64,000 nucleotides of DNA from Meghimatium bilineatum (taxonomy: Eukaryota > Mollusca > Gastropoda > Stylommatophora > Philomycidae). The stretch spans positions 37,239,129 to 37,303,128 of the forward strand of contig CM067315.1 of the NCBI GenBank assembly GCA_034231615.1, read 5' to 3'. Every line of letters begins with the position of its first letter. The first letter of the stretch is position 1. Positions 53,801 to 58,922 of this stretch are shown here, piece by piece. The notes beneath the pieces were generated by a model. The model did no database searches. It was not told the origin of the DNA and saw only the letters and a program-made list of their open reading frames with translations. Both the position numbers and the translations under genes were made by a program.

Positions 53801-54528
53801 ACCAATCATAGCACATTACTTTGTATAGTGCCAATCATAGCACATTACATTGTAGAGTACCAATCATAGCACATTACATTGTAGAGTACCAATCATAGCA
53901 CATTACTTTGTAGAGTACCAATCATAGCACATTACTTTGTATAGTGCCAATCATAGCACATTACATTGTAGAGTACCAATCATAGCACATTACATTGTAG
54001 AGTACCAATCATAGCATATTACTTTGTAGAGTACCAATCATAGCACATTACATTGTAGAGTACCAATCATAGCATATAACCTTGTAGCTGCAAGTGACAA
54101 TCCCCAGAGATATAAAAAAATGTTTGTGTAAACAATATGCCGAAAGTCAGAATCAAACCCTGACCCCTTGAACACAAGATGAATGCCGTAACCAATGTCA
54201 TTGAGATCTCCCCTAGTGATACATCAGATAATGTCATTGAGATCTCCCCTAGTGATACATCAGATAATGCCATTGAGATCTCCCCTAGTGATACATCATA
54301 TAATGTCATTGAGATCTCCCCTAGTGATACATCATATAATGTCATGTCTAATGATGTCAGTCTCAGAAAGCTGTGAAATATATATCTTCAAATGTCTTAT
54401 TATTTTAGATGACGAGTGACATCCTAGTGACATCCAAGGAGGTGGAGTCTTTGAAGCACAAGGCTAATATGTTAAAGAAAGCAAACGAGGAAATTTATAA
54501 TTTTGCTCTAAAAGAGATCATGAAATAA
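30234..54528 (+). CDS. WDR18: WDR18 gene, 11 coding exons, complete
   Basis: WD40 beta-propeller scaffold of the PELP1-TEX10-WDR18 (yeast Rix1/Ipi3-type) complex, which acts in nucleolar and nucleoplasmic maturation of the 60S subunit. Exons: 30234-30278, 32048-32245, 33345-33455, 34623-34756, 36683-36821, 39778-39921, 44527-44597, 48643-48767, 50474-50634, 53061-53126, 54409-54528. All borders are AG/GT and all phases agree. The sum is 1314 nt, 437 residues plus stop, against 432 in human. Seen in order: VGVWDARTGNLLQTYR, IHIWQ, LVSGYRDGTLAVWEL, FLGHAGEITDLHI, SSSQDFTVRIW, YAGDISGNVYCID, VTASSDKTVKIWS, then a C-terminal charged helix (residues 399-437) in the position of the human coiled coil. 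Intron lengths are inflated by LINEs, SINEs and minisatellites. The start is chosen because MAAP matches human. Confidence 0.96.
30640..30840 (-). mobile_element. L-H LINE 3' end
   Basis: Minus frame pieces: GNRDRGQQREKI, then VWRAMIAYTHQPAW and an ATG-repeat tail. Same family as 33530-33720. Confidence 0.55.
30841..31124. other. WDR18 intron 1, no recognisable feature
   Basis: AT-rich; nothing seen. The preceding 30279-30639 is likewise blank. Confidence 0.4.
31125..31330 (-). repeat. unclassified dispersed repeat, copy 2
   Basis: Reverse complement aligns with 700-905. GGCAGTATCCCAGGAT and ACTAGTTCATTATTCT are the clearest shared blocks. Confidence 0.6.
31331..32047. other. WDR18 intron 1, remainder
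   Basis: No recognisable feature up to the exon 2 acceptor. Confidence 0.4.
32048..32245 (+). CDS. WDR18: WDR18 exon 2
   Basis: Codes residues 16-81: VLLIATHG, VGVWDARTGNLLQTYR, LSILGGECLIAASQ, then IHVWSMLLQ. It covers blade 1 and part of blade 2; compare human WELHSGANLLTYRGG. Acceptor TTAATCAG, donor GTAAGT. Confidence 0.96.
32246..32785. other. WDR18 intron 2, no recognisable feature
   Basis: Only a short AGGTCAACATGTATG duplication near 32387. Confidence 0.45.
32786..33225 (+). mobile_element. L-E LINE RT tail
   Basis: Pieces LEKRLNSFGNNYLRKLL, REDTKQPIF, DMYLEXMKADC (family YIGHVLRMNE.RLP), then KEGMTVGLKN and HHWNLRDLI. Stops and frameshifts; about the last 140 codons of the ORF. 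Confidence 0.65.
33345..33455 (+). CDS. WDR18: WDR18 exon 3
   Basis: Codes residues 82-118: MCGGKVSCLAVAPDGNY, then IAAGIEDKIHIWQ. Human has PGPVTCLTASPNGLY and VAESIHLWE here. One complete WD repeat; donor GTTTGT. Confidence 0.96.
33530..33725 (-). mobile_element. L-H LINE 3' end
   Basis: Minus frame: YKGKRSRGRPREMIFDSLTK, then an EIDVHREI region and ANALWYGT-like ending with ATG/ATT tail. Confidence 0.6.
33765..34000. repeat. degenerate ~47-57-bp tandem repeat, 5 copies
   Basis: GGACCATTTCTTTGTCTATA-type units with variable spacing. Older looking than the other arrays. Confidence 0.85.
34001..34110 (-). mobile_element. SINE-like repeat S-B, partial
   Basis: Only the head half: CAGCTGCACCACAATAACTT, GCCTCTTACAACATTCATGG and TTGCTATTCTTTGCTCCCC. 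Confidence 0.75.
34165..34235. repeat. ~30-bp duplication
   Basis: AGTTAGTATGCAG then TAGGGTACAA, twice. Confidence 0.8.
34236..34622. other. WDR18 intron 3, no recognisable feature
   Basis: AT-rich run-in to the exon 4 acceptor. Confidence 0.4.
34623..34756 (+). CDS. WDR18: WDR18 exon 4
   Basis: Codes residues 119-162: TSTGELFSIL, ITVLKFSPSGQHLVSGY, then DGTLAVWELQ. A WD repeat with a strong pyrimidine tract before the acceptor and a GA/GTAAGT donor, leaving a split Asp codon. Confidence 0.96.
34785..35085 (+). mobile_element. L-C LINE 3' ORF end
   Basis: RVTIRDRIRNENIRRLTN, TMPILDYIRR, then [13 protein letters not shown] before a stop. Close relative of the copy at 1588-2205, opposite strand. 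Confidence 0.8.
35400..35770 (-). mobile_element. L-D LINE 5' region, second copy
   Basis: Minus pieces LLPCSHHQEMERLQETT and VMWEVLG; nucleotide order follows 29480-29850 (GCACGCTCCTGA, TTAATAACCCCATGCCA, GGGGTATTTCAGTGGGA). It carries a poly-C tract. The flanking 35086-35399 and 35771-36229 hold nothing else recognised. Confidence 0.75.
36230..36305 (+). mobile_element. SINE-like repeat S-B, partial
   Basis: AATAACAACAACC then CATCATAAGAGGCAACTAAG: the head part of the family only. Confidence 0.55.
36370..36682 (+). mobile_element. LINE 3' end with (TTA)n tail
   Basis: Plus frame: RMVEDRDVWRSFC then SEYHDHPPQTQTK, ending in TTATTATTATTATTATTA, a typical target-primed simple tail. It abuts the exon 5 acceptor; the tail may supply the pyrimidine-rich tract. 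Confidence 0.65.
36683..36821 (+). CDS. WDR18: WDR18 exon 5
   Basis: Codes residues 163-209: VLYLDPMRVTDHSPV, FLGHAGEITDLHITLS, then VVSSSQDFTVR. It supplies the GH and SQD hallmarks of the next blade. A TTA-repeat LINE tail lies directly upstream of the acceptor. Confidence 0.95.
36905..37112 (-). mobile_element. L-E LINE 3' ORF end
   Basis: Minus frame: WSPEGNRKRGRPKSTLKNT, CKTIQELKLQEADHIIW, then RTKTSALCVACG. Open for about 60 codons. Confidence 0.75.
37250..37740 (-). mobile_element. LINE reverse-transcriptase N-terminal half
   Basis: Minus pieces: QQLKKLKHRKSPGQDIMYNE, LINMTWRNGKMLKSGEM, then QAGFRKAF. LK.RKSPG.D.I.NE and QAGFRKG are RT domain 1-3 landmarks. Likely L-D family. Truncated before the YADD. 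Confidence 0.75.
37741..38425. other. WDR18 intron 5, no recognisable feature
   Basis: Nothing identified on either strand. Confidence 0.4.
38545..38785 (-). mobile_element. SINE-like repeat S-B
   Basis: TTCTTCTTGCAGGATGTAGT start, then GTCATGGTTTACAGCATTG, TTCAGCATGGCTTTGGGTCA, GCCTCTTACGACATGCATGG and ACACGGGC end. Inserted in an L-C LINE. Confidence 0.85.
38786..38836. repeat. (TA)n microsatellite
   Basis: About 25 TA dinucleotides between the S-B end and the LINE. Confidence 0.97.
39415..39615 (+). mobile_element. SINE-like repeat S-B, diverged
   Basis: AAGAGGCAATTAAGGAGG, ACCATGCTGAATCCAG, GTCAGGCCAAAAGACACA and ATATCCTGCTAACAAACATG in family order. Confidence 0.7.
39778..39921 (+). 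CDS. WDR18: WDR18 exon 6
   Basis: Codes residues 210-257: IWNLLHKEELKMFELG, ITSVVMDHSELALYAG, then ISGNVYCIDLHHQ. It matches human KLWEVSSGELL through GGSEGSIFQVDL. Intron 6 downstream carries the 68-bp array. Confidence 0.96.
40086..40368 (-). mobile_element. SINE-like repeat S-B, full length
   Basis: Complete: TCTTCTTCTGCGTTCGTTCT start, AGATTAGCAGGATGTAGTCT, CTTTGGGTCACCGACCC, then GGGCCCCGACACCACACGGG end. About 283 bp. Confidence 0.9.
40402..42646. repeat. 68-bp satellite array, 33 copies, SINE-derived
   Basis: Unit ACTAATCCTGCTGGAAATCT, AGTAGAAACATACTGC, TACAAGAGAAATACG, GAGTATGAGAAG. The S-A tail reads CATCCTGCTGGAAATCTAGT, CTGCTACAAGAGAGATCC, GAGTTTGAGAATGAACG, so the unit is a diverged piece of that SINE. 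The array exits into GAGAATGAAC like the SINE. Four unit variants form higher-order periods (see findings). Located in WDR18 intron 6. Confidence 0.97.
42857..42990 (+). mobile_element. SINE-like repeat S-A
   Basis: GTGCAAATAAAACGGTGACA, ACATCCTGCTGGAGATCTAG, CAAGAGAGATCCAGTGG, then GAATGCTGGAGAAGAAGAA. It lies 210 bp from the 68-bp array that shares its tail sequence. Confidence 0.85.
42991..43262. other. WDR18 intron 6 spacer
   Basis: No recognisable feature. Confidence 0.4.
43263..43402. mobile_element. piggyBac-type MITE, 140 bp
   Basis: Flanked by TTAA on both sides. The left end reads TTAACTCTATGTCCACCG and the right end, on the minus strand, TTAACTCTTCGTCTCCGA. An inner inverted pair CTATGCCGAA/TTCGGCATAG lies inside. 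TTAA targets are the hallmark of the piggyBac superfamily. Confidence 0.75.
43403..43978. other. WDR18 intron 6, no recognisable feature
   Basis: Frames of 60-109 codons occur but show no known domain. Confidence 0.4.
43979..44130. repeat. 75-bp tandem duplication
   Basis: CTTCCTTGGCATAAAGCT through AATGAAACAAAACA, twice. Confidence 0.92.
44131..44526. other. WDR18 intron 6, end
   Basis: No recognisable feature; a T-rich tract precedes the exon 7 acceptor. Confidence 0.4.
44527..44597 (+). CDS. WDR18: WDR18 exon 7
   Basis: Codes residues 258-280: VTERSVHIDIRESS, then GLACLKAH. A short exon, placed by phase and by the GH-like ending before the next blade. Donor GT/GTAAGT, with a split valine codon. 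Confidence 0.9.
44649..45366. repeat. 26-bp minisatellite (~18 copies) split by a SINE
   Basis: Unit AAACAGCTGACTATATTCTC plus CTGTAT at exact 26-bp spacing, 44649-45039 and again 45296-45366. The interruption is the SINE at 45040-45295. Confidence 0.97.
45040..45295 (-). mobile_element. tRNA-derived SINE (type T3)
   Basis: Minus strand head: GCCGCGTTAGCACAGTGGC (A box TTAGCACAGTGG), then GGTCCTGGGTTCATTCCCC (B box GGGTTCATTCC). The body holds GACCCAGCCTTAAATGGGTA and GATTAATCCGGGAAGTAAAG; it ends in TTACTTTACTT. Flanked by 12-bp TATTCTCCTGTA on both sides, which fits a target-site duplication, although the host array also repeats this string. Confidence 0.85.
45535..45600 (+). mobile_element. 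L-B LINE 3' terminus
   Basis: EGFKEFIR then TTF.REYVT: the last ~20 codons only. Confidence 0.55.
46001..47116 (+). mobile_element. piggyBac element remnant
   Basis: Bounded by TTAA: left TTAACCGTCTGCCCCTTAGA, right (minus strand) TTAACCCTTTCACTTTTATG. Inside, the plus-strand frame YHMYWSTDDRFNVLGIL and LEKRGFENISQYFSLN matches the W.T...F..P.I and RFE.I..(Y)F.L stretch near the start of the piggyBac DDE transposase domain. The catalytic aspartates are missing, so it is an internally deleted, dead copy. A ~194-bp direct duplication (46049 and 46243) lies at its left side. Confidence 0.8.
47299..47481. repeat. 23-bp minisatellite, 8 copies
   Basis: TTATTTGGCTGATAGTGATT units, inside the L-C reverse-transcriptase sequence just 5' (minus) of FADD. 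Confidence 0.95.
47725..47898. repeat. 21-bp minisatellite, ~8 copies
   Basis: GGTGTGTATGGTGTCATATT units. Open in several frames on both strands because 21 is divisible by 3. Confidence 0.95.
48120..48206. mobile_element. fold-back family fragment
   Basis: CTATTTATATACTTGAAGTC, ACATG, AAAAAATAACAAAGG match one arm and loop of the fold-back element near 59.8 kb. Confidence 0.5.
48207..48642. other. WDR18 intron 7, end
   Basis: A ~55-bp duplication (AATGTTATATAATCTGTGTT, 48428-48535); otherwise nothing recognised. Confidence 0.6.
48643..48767 (+). CDS. WDR18: WDR18 exon 8
   Basis: Codes residues 281-322: VSAVTHMKLMMDQSKL, TASSDKTVKIWSMMSS, then LIITLN. Human LSGSHDETVRLWDVQSK is the counterpart. 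The donor AATG/GTATCT is inferred from phase with exon 9. Confidence 0.94.
48985..49690 (-). mobile_element. mariner transposase remnant
   Basis: One terminal sequence: GGTAGCTTCAAAAAGTTCCC. Minus-strand pieces in order: SECQTINKKMYIDIFRHLKD and SIRRK (mariner Q.VN...Y..VL..L...(I)RRKR), PYSTELAHSHFHF (PYSPDLAPSDFHLF), SALKIQRFKEADDI, then YACWQKCVVVEGNYL (W.KC....G.YF). Many frameshifts; the other inverted repeat was not located. Confidence 0.8.
49046..49165 (+). mobile_element. LINE 3' end inserted in mariner
   Basis: Plus frame RDRRCWRYVTANLRCGDGT, stop, then TGATGATGATGAT tail: a short 3' fragment of a non-LTR element lying within the mariner remnant. Confidence 0.7.
49815..50442. repeat. 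42-bp minisatellite, ~15 copies
   Basis: GATAATTATCAGTACAGGTG units; GATAATTATC is a perfect palindrome. Open as a 14-residue hydrophobic repeat because 42 is divisible by 3. Ends 31 bp before WDR18 exon 9. Confidence 0.97.
50474..50634 (+). CDS. WDR18: WDR18 exon 9
   Basis: Codes residues 323-376: RVSNLLVVATPRAL, PRVLIGNLKRHLHG, then NVFLDIPVSQK. This is the post-propeller linker (human PLPHFNKHLLG region). A 42-bp minisatellite ends about 31 bp upstream of the acceptor. Confidence 0.93.
50770..50978 (-). mobile_element. SINE-like repeat S-A
   Basis: TTCTTCTTCTGCAGTGTTCA, CTCCCGCTGGATCTCTC, ATTTTCAGCAGAATGTAGTC, GGGCCAATGACCTG. The 50 bp before it (TCCTGTGATTACTAAATG) is a short piece of the L-H group. 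Confidence 0.8.
51150..51262 (+). mobile_element. L-A LINE fragment
   Basis: Frame [20 protein letters not shown]; the GGQKK(R/Y)(F/Y)KD motif defines the family. The 55-bp array starts directly after it. Confidence 0.75.
51262..51592. repeat. 55-bp minisatellite, 6 copies
   Basis: GTGATCAACCCACCTGGAGT at 52 then 55, 55, 55, 55 bp spacing. Confidence 0.96.
51715..51925 (-). mobile_element. L-C LINE 3' end and tail
   Basis: GGTGGAAGAGTTCTCTGGAG, CATCTTTTACATGGTCTGCC and a CTATCTATCTA tail; nearly the same as 1605-1790. Confidence 0.8.
52121..52310. repeat. 35-bp (last step 45-bp) minisatellite, ~5 copies
   Basis: AGTTCACTCCCATATGAGAG then TGGTGCATCA units. Confidence 0.92.
52395..52565 (-). 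mobile_element. L-B LINE 3' end (decayed)
   Basis: Minus frame RLIMEGNVPGKRQTK start, then an AGQLVQNREAYRMAVRITFF-like sequence split across frames. Confidence 0.65.
52640..52975 (+). mobile_element. L-D LINE 3' end
   Basis: Pieces ISYTDECPCGSGTQTSEHIL, DCPTYKEQRQQTWPED, TELRQKLWGS, then FILTTGLMV. The CPCG...SEHIL.DCP zinc-knuckle-like ending follows RNase H in the family; compare 12.9-13.06 kb. Confidence 0.8.
53061..53126 (+). CDS. WDR18: WDR18 exon 10
   Basis: Codes residues 377-398, IPKLCSKSETIRENNS then FTTDLE. A small polar linker exon, supported by a T-rich acceptor (TTTATCGCAG) and phase agreement on both sides rather than strong similarity. Confidence 0.85.
53127..53390. other. 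WDR18 intron 10, no recognisable feature
   Basis: Nothing seen beyond AT-rich sequence. Confidence 0.4.
53395..53575 (+). mobile_element. L-B LINE 3' end
   Basis: IQEIFRNCMHMSVEEVGQLA, KDRRDSRRFIRKTTFLKNM, then the SHD stop region. Confidence 0.75.
53681..54087. repeat. 30-bp minisatellite, ~13 copies, SINE-tail derived
   Basis: GAGTACCAATCATAGCACAT plus TACTTTGTA. The last unit runs without a break into the tail of the adjacent T1-type SINE (minus strand TATGCTATGATTGGTACTCT). Confidence 0.96.
54088..54196 (-). mobile_element. tRNA-derived SINE (type T1)
   Basis: Minus strand: GGTTACGGCATTCATCTTGT, then GGGGTCAGGGTTTGATTCTGA (B box GGTTTGATTC), then CTTTCGGCATATT, TATCTCTGGGGATTGTCACT and GCAGCTACAAGG. 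Body homologous to 6420-6612. Confidence 0.7.
54197..54346. repeat. 36-bp minisatellite, ~4 copies
   Basis: GTCATTGAGATCTCCCCTAG then TGATACATCA units; abuts the head side of the T1 SINE. Confidence 0.95.
54409..54528 (+). CDS. WDR18: WDR18 exon 11 and stop
   Basis: Codes residues 399-437: MTSDILVTSKEVESLK, then ANMLKKANEEIYNFAL and a TAA stop. Heptad-like charged helix at the place of human ELEDEVRNLRKINRDLF. The stop overlaps an AATAAA hexamer. Confidence 0.93.
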   Translation: MTSDILVTSKEVESLKHKANMLKKANEEIYNFALKEIMK

Positions 54529-54529
54529 A
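54524..54529 (+). terminator. polyadenylation hexamer overlapping WDR18 stop
   Basis: AATAAA runs through the TAA stop codon. If used, the 3' UTR would be only tens of bases. The alternative hexamer about 560 bp downstream would place a 22-bp minisatellite in the 3' UTR. Confidence 0.4.
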
Positions 54530-54630
54530 TATGATTGATATTTTTGATGTGATTTTGTTTTTTGTCGTGACCATCTGCATTTATTATATAAGGGGGAAAT
54601 GCTCTAAGTCCATAGCACGCAGAAGAAATG

Positions 54631-54898
54631 ATTACTGTTTTACTATCTACACATTACTGTTTTACTATCTACACATTACTGTTTTACTATCTACACATTA
54701 CTGTTTTACTATCTACACATTACTGTTTTACTATCTACACATTACTGTTTTACTATCTACACATTACTGTTTTACTATCTACACATTACTGTTTTACTAT
54801 CTACACATTACTGTTTTACTATCTACACATTACTGTTTTACTATCTACACATTACTGTTTTACTATCTACACATTACTGTTTTACTATCTACACATTA
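54631..54898. repeat. 22-bp minisatellite, ~12 copies
   Basis: ATTACTGTTTTACTATCTAC units, starting about 100 bp after the WDR18 stop; possibly in its 3' UTR. Confidence 0.97.
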
Positions 54899-55375
54899 CG
54901 GAAGTATGATGAAGATAATGGCGCTCTACACATTGAACGAGTTTTGGGATGGTGTGAAATTGAGACACAATTGCTGCGTCACATTTCTACACTATCTTGA
55001 AAGCTATCATGCAGAATTTTTGTGGATATAAGGATAACAGACACCACATTTCACGCTATGTTCTTTCTCTTGCAAGATTACTTGTGCCAATAAAACTTAT
55101 TACATTATTTCTGATTCTGTCCCTTGCATAATATGCTGTTATATTTCTTTGTATCTTAGTTATGGGTAAACTTCGTTCCACTAAATATTGTTCCATTTAT
55201 TATGTGTTGGCGTATACTAGTATAGTGCAATTTTTATGTATAGCGAGTAGCTGTTTTAACACCTTAGTGATGCAGTTTGTTTCCAATATATATTTCTAAT
55301 CAGTCTGATGCTTTTTCCAACTATGCCTATTTCTTGAAGATATTCCATTAACTCTTCATGTTGTCAAAGGTCTTG
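54899..55375. other. WDR18 3' flank
   Basis: Contains the second AATAAA; no further exon or repeat recognised. Confidence 0.45.
55090..55095 (+). terminator. second candidate WDR18 polyadenylation signal
   Basis: AATAAA followed within 40 bp by T-rich sequence. It is the first clear hexamer after the 22-bp repeat downstream of the stop. Confidence 0.4.
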
Positions 55376-55765
55376 CTGTAGTCTATGAAGCAAAGTCTGG
55401 CATACAGACGATGTGGCCAGTCCAGCGGAGTTGGGATCTAGTCAGCATTGCATGGATGCTTTGGATATGGGACTTCTGAAGGACTTCTGTATCTGGTACA
55501 TGATTCTGCCAACGTACTCCCATGAGGTTTCGTAGGCAACGAAGATGAAAAAGAGTTAAGCTGTTGAGCATGTCTTGCATAGACAGTCCAGCAAGACGCA
55601 GCATAAGGCAGTGTTGGTAGAATCAAACATTTGATCAATCGTAGGGAAATTGCTAGCAGATCTTCAGAGCAAGTAAAGGCAAATGTTTTGATTCTGGCCA
55701 CGACATTCGTTGGTCTTATAAAATTACGTCTAACAATAGACCTCAATGATTTGAACAGGGAATAT
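55376..55765 (-). mobile_element. L-A LINE RT tail
   Basis: Minus pieces: LILPTLPYAASCWTVYARHA, FHLRCLRNLMGVRWQNHVPD, TEVLQKSHIQSIHAML and QLRWTGHIVCMPD. Clear RTE-like C-terminal region with a few frameshifts. Confidence 0.85.
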
Positions 55766-56335
55766 TGTATTGAACACAGAGATACATTTACACACGCACG
55801 CTCGTTAACTCTCTCCACGCGCTCAGACACACACACACACACACACAAAACATGGATATAAATTTGAATAATATATATTTCTTTATTCAATATATTTACA
55901 TAAAGTTAATATCTAAATATTAATTTATTCTAAATATTGACAGCAGATGTGACACAGAGAAATAAGATAAAAATGATTTGTTCAAAAATGCATTGACTAA
56001 AATGAACAACATAATGGAAAAAAATGCACAGCACTGACCTTAGGCATACAATTTCACAAACTGCAGAGCTATGTATGCACTAGTTTTCGTTTTATTGCGT
56101 ATGCTGAACAATGAACTTTAGTTCTGCTTTTATGTGTAAGCGTGAATCATGGATAGTAAGCGTATTTTGTTCTTCTGTTTGAACGTCAATGATGGACAGC
56201 AGGCATTAAGTTATTTTCTTCTGTATAGACGTCAGTGATGGACAGCAGGCAGTAATTCTTCTGTTTGGACATGGATGGTGGACAGTGAGCACATTTTATG
56301 TTCTTTTCATTGGGGCATGAATTGTGAATCCTTGA
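55766..56335. other. AT-rich flank with short repeats
   Basis: (AC)n near 55830-55848; three degenerate ~45-bp units (GATGGACAGCAGGCA) at 56185-56290. No gene seen. Confidence 0.5.
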
Positions 56336-56339
56336 ACTT

Positions 56340-56935
56340 CCTTCTCTTATGATAGAATTAAACTTGTCCTTACTTTTCATCCCCATAACTCTACTGTCCG
56401 GCGTATCTTGTTTAAGCATTATTCCCTTCAGTCTGATCCTGACACTCGTGTCCTTTTTCAAGTTGCCTATAGGGGCGACAATAATCTCAGTGATGTCTTG
56501 GTCCACAGTCACCTTAGTTTCTCTGTTTCTGACCATTTTGGCACTGTCCGTTCCATTTTACACATGCCCTTATATGGTTCAGATCTGCTCTGTGTCATGA
56601 CCTTCAATATCGATGATGTCTTTACATGTGTATCCCGCAATGTCATTTACGCTGTCATTTATAAATGCGGTGGTAAGCTATATATCTGTGAAATTGGCTT
56701 ATGAGCGATCGATTCCATAACCATCTTCATGCTACCAAACACAGAAACCTACTCCTGTCGCCATACACTTCAACGGTGTTAGCCAAACGCCGTGCTCTTG
56801 ATATCCAGGTCAAGGTGCTCAGAAACTGCACCACTGATGATAGATCCATGTATGCTCATGAAAATCGGTTTATCTTTGAGTTTGGTACTCTCAAGCCTTT
56901 TGGACTTAATTTCGACCATTCATTTGTTTAGTTCT
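56340..56935 (+). mobile_element. GIY-YIG retroelement C-terminus (Penelope-like)
   Basis: Pieces in one direction: DPDTRVLFQVAYRGDNNLSD, VLVHSHLSFSV, then VIYAVIYKCGGKLYICEIGL, MSDRFHNHLHATKH, AKRRALDIQVKVLRNC and ENRFIFEFGTLKPFGLN. The block (Y.VIY...C..LYIG.TG..L..R) followed by E..FI..LGTL.P.GLN is the endonuclease end of GIY-YIG-bearing retroelements such as Penelope-like elements. The second GIY-YIG half is degenerate (YICEIG) and frames shift near 56700. The reverse transcriptase is absent. Confidence 0.8.
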
Positions 56936-57275
56936 TGGTTAGTGTGATCCTCGTGTTATTAATTCTGTTCCGTCACTTACGTCATTTCTTTGTTCATCTC
57001 GTTTTCATATGTATTTCCTGTTCCTCTCCTTCCAGCAATTTCCACATTTTGCTGGGACATGTTAGTTGTGCCACTCCTACTCGTTTTTTATGTAAATGTC
57101 CATGTTATAATGATAAAAGCTTTTTAGTAGAAACGTCATTTATGTCTTGTGTAGATATTTGTATGATTATGTCCTGTGCACTGTCATTTGTATCTTTTCA
57201 TGTTAGCATCCAACAGTGATAGTCTGTTAGCCGTCGTACAGTAAGATTACATTAATTATGTTCTGCGTAAGTACT
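56936..57275. other. flank of GIY-YIG fragment
   Basis: Probably its 3' UTR; a 94-codon frame here is cysteine- and phenylalanine-rich without a recognisable domain. Confidence 0.4.
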
Positions 57276-57500
57276 ATTTTCATACAGTTTTACAGCAGTA
57301 TTACCTTTCATCGTGAGCTGGACAAGGGTGCACAATCTCATGGTGGCCAAAAGAAGCACTACAAGGACTCATTAAAGACCTCACTGAGTCTTTGAAATAG
57401 ACCAAGATACATGGGAAGAACGCACAAAATATAGTCAAAAAGTGTGCATCATCTTGTGAAAAGAGGAGAGATACAACAGCGGAGAGTAGCTAGAGAGTCA
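57276..57500 (+). mobile_element. L-A LINE fragment
   Basis: GELDKGAQSHGGQKKHYKDS, then a TSLSL region; matches the block at 3210-3300 and 51150-51262. Confidence 0.75.
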
Positions 57501-57659
57501 TGGTTAGACTAATAACTGTCTACAGTGGTCACTTCATGTCCGAACTGTCCAAGGATATTTGCAGCTCAAATAGGCCATCTACGAATGAATAGGCAAGGAC
57601 ATATATCTAATTGAATTTCAAAAGTGGACATAACAAATGCTCATAATCCCTTGTGATGT

Positions 57660-58175
57660 GGACAAACTACATATTTTCACCTATGTGTACATTCTACAGG
57701 TATACTTTCACCTATGTGTACATTATATTATACAGGTGTACTTTCACCTATGTGTACAATCTACTATACAGGTATGTTTTAATCTATTTGTACATTTATT
57801 GTTCAGGTATGTTTTAACAATACACATATATGTATGTATAAATTCTTTCACCTGAGTATACATTCTTCATACAGGTAGACTTTACCTGTACATTCTTCAT
57901 ACAGGTAGACTTTACCTGTACATTCTTCACACAGGTAGACTTTACGTGTACATTCTTCACACAGGTAGACTTTACGTGTACATTCTTCATACAGGTAGAC
58001 TTTACGTGTACATTCTTCACACAGGTAGACTTTACGTGTACATTCTTCATACAGGTAGACTTTACGTGTACATTCTACTGGTAGGTAGATTTTATGTGTA
58101 CATTCTATCTATAGGTATACTTTATTTGTACATTATACTTACAGGTAGACTTTATGTGTACATTCTACCAGGTAG
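57660..58175. repeat. 30-bp minisatellite, ~16 copies with decay at both ends
   Basis: ACAGGTAGACTTTACGTGTA then CATTCTTCAC. Early units read ACAGGTAGACTTTACCTGT, with 7-bp inverted arms around a 5-nt loop. Confidence 0.96.
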
Positions 58176-58189
58176 AGAGATTTTAAGAG

Positions 58190-58885
58190 GCTAGACCTCC
58201 CTAGAAAAGGGGTTACCTTCTATTTATTTTTTTAAAACAGTCCATTCTGCATATATTCAAATACAATTTTAGCACATATTGCTGGCTAAAAATGATGGAT
58301 TAATTAATTGAAATACTTAATTATGTAATTAAAAACAAATTTACATATTCGAAAATGATGATGCTGGTTTTTACACTCTAAATTTATCATATTTAATTCC
58401 TAGTCTCAAAATCAAGTAACTAGGATTATATCTGACTTATCTGGCATCCTGAACCTTGGAAATAACTGTATGTAGCAATATTTTCTCAAAATGTCTCAAA
58501 AACTTTACTGCAAATGAATAGTGTTATAAATATTTTTATTTCAAATTAAGCACAGTGATATTAGTTTATATTCCAGATATAGACATATGTACATTCACTT
58601 AAAATCTCATGAATCTAGCTTACAAAATGTGGAAGATATGGTGTAAAAATCACGCAAATATGTTATATTTTGTTGACAAAAATCGCACATGCAAAAATGA
58701 AGACTATACAAAGTTATTTCAACCGATACCCTGCCAATTTGAAATCTTTGTAGCACAAAAACTGTCGCAAATAAATTTAACATGGAAACTATGTAAGAAA
58801 AAAGATACTCTGAGATTCATGAAAATATAACGTATTTTGAAAACCATAAAAAAGTGATATTGTGGGTATGTCTAGTCCCGGTAAG
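58190..58885. other. possible TIR element
   Basis: The left GGCTAGACCTCCCT and the right, on the minus strand, GACTAGACATACCC form a weak inverted pair about 690 bp apart around AT-rich sequence. No target duplication identified. Confidence 0.25.
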
Positions 58886-58922
58886 TAAGTAGTATGTTTT
58901 ACCTGAAAGTAAAGGTCAATGG

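Noticed and set aside
58609..58830. 73-codon frame in AT-rich sequence
   Set aside because: No domain, no splice context, lysine/asparagine-rich composition expected from base bias.
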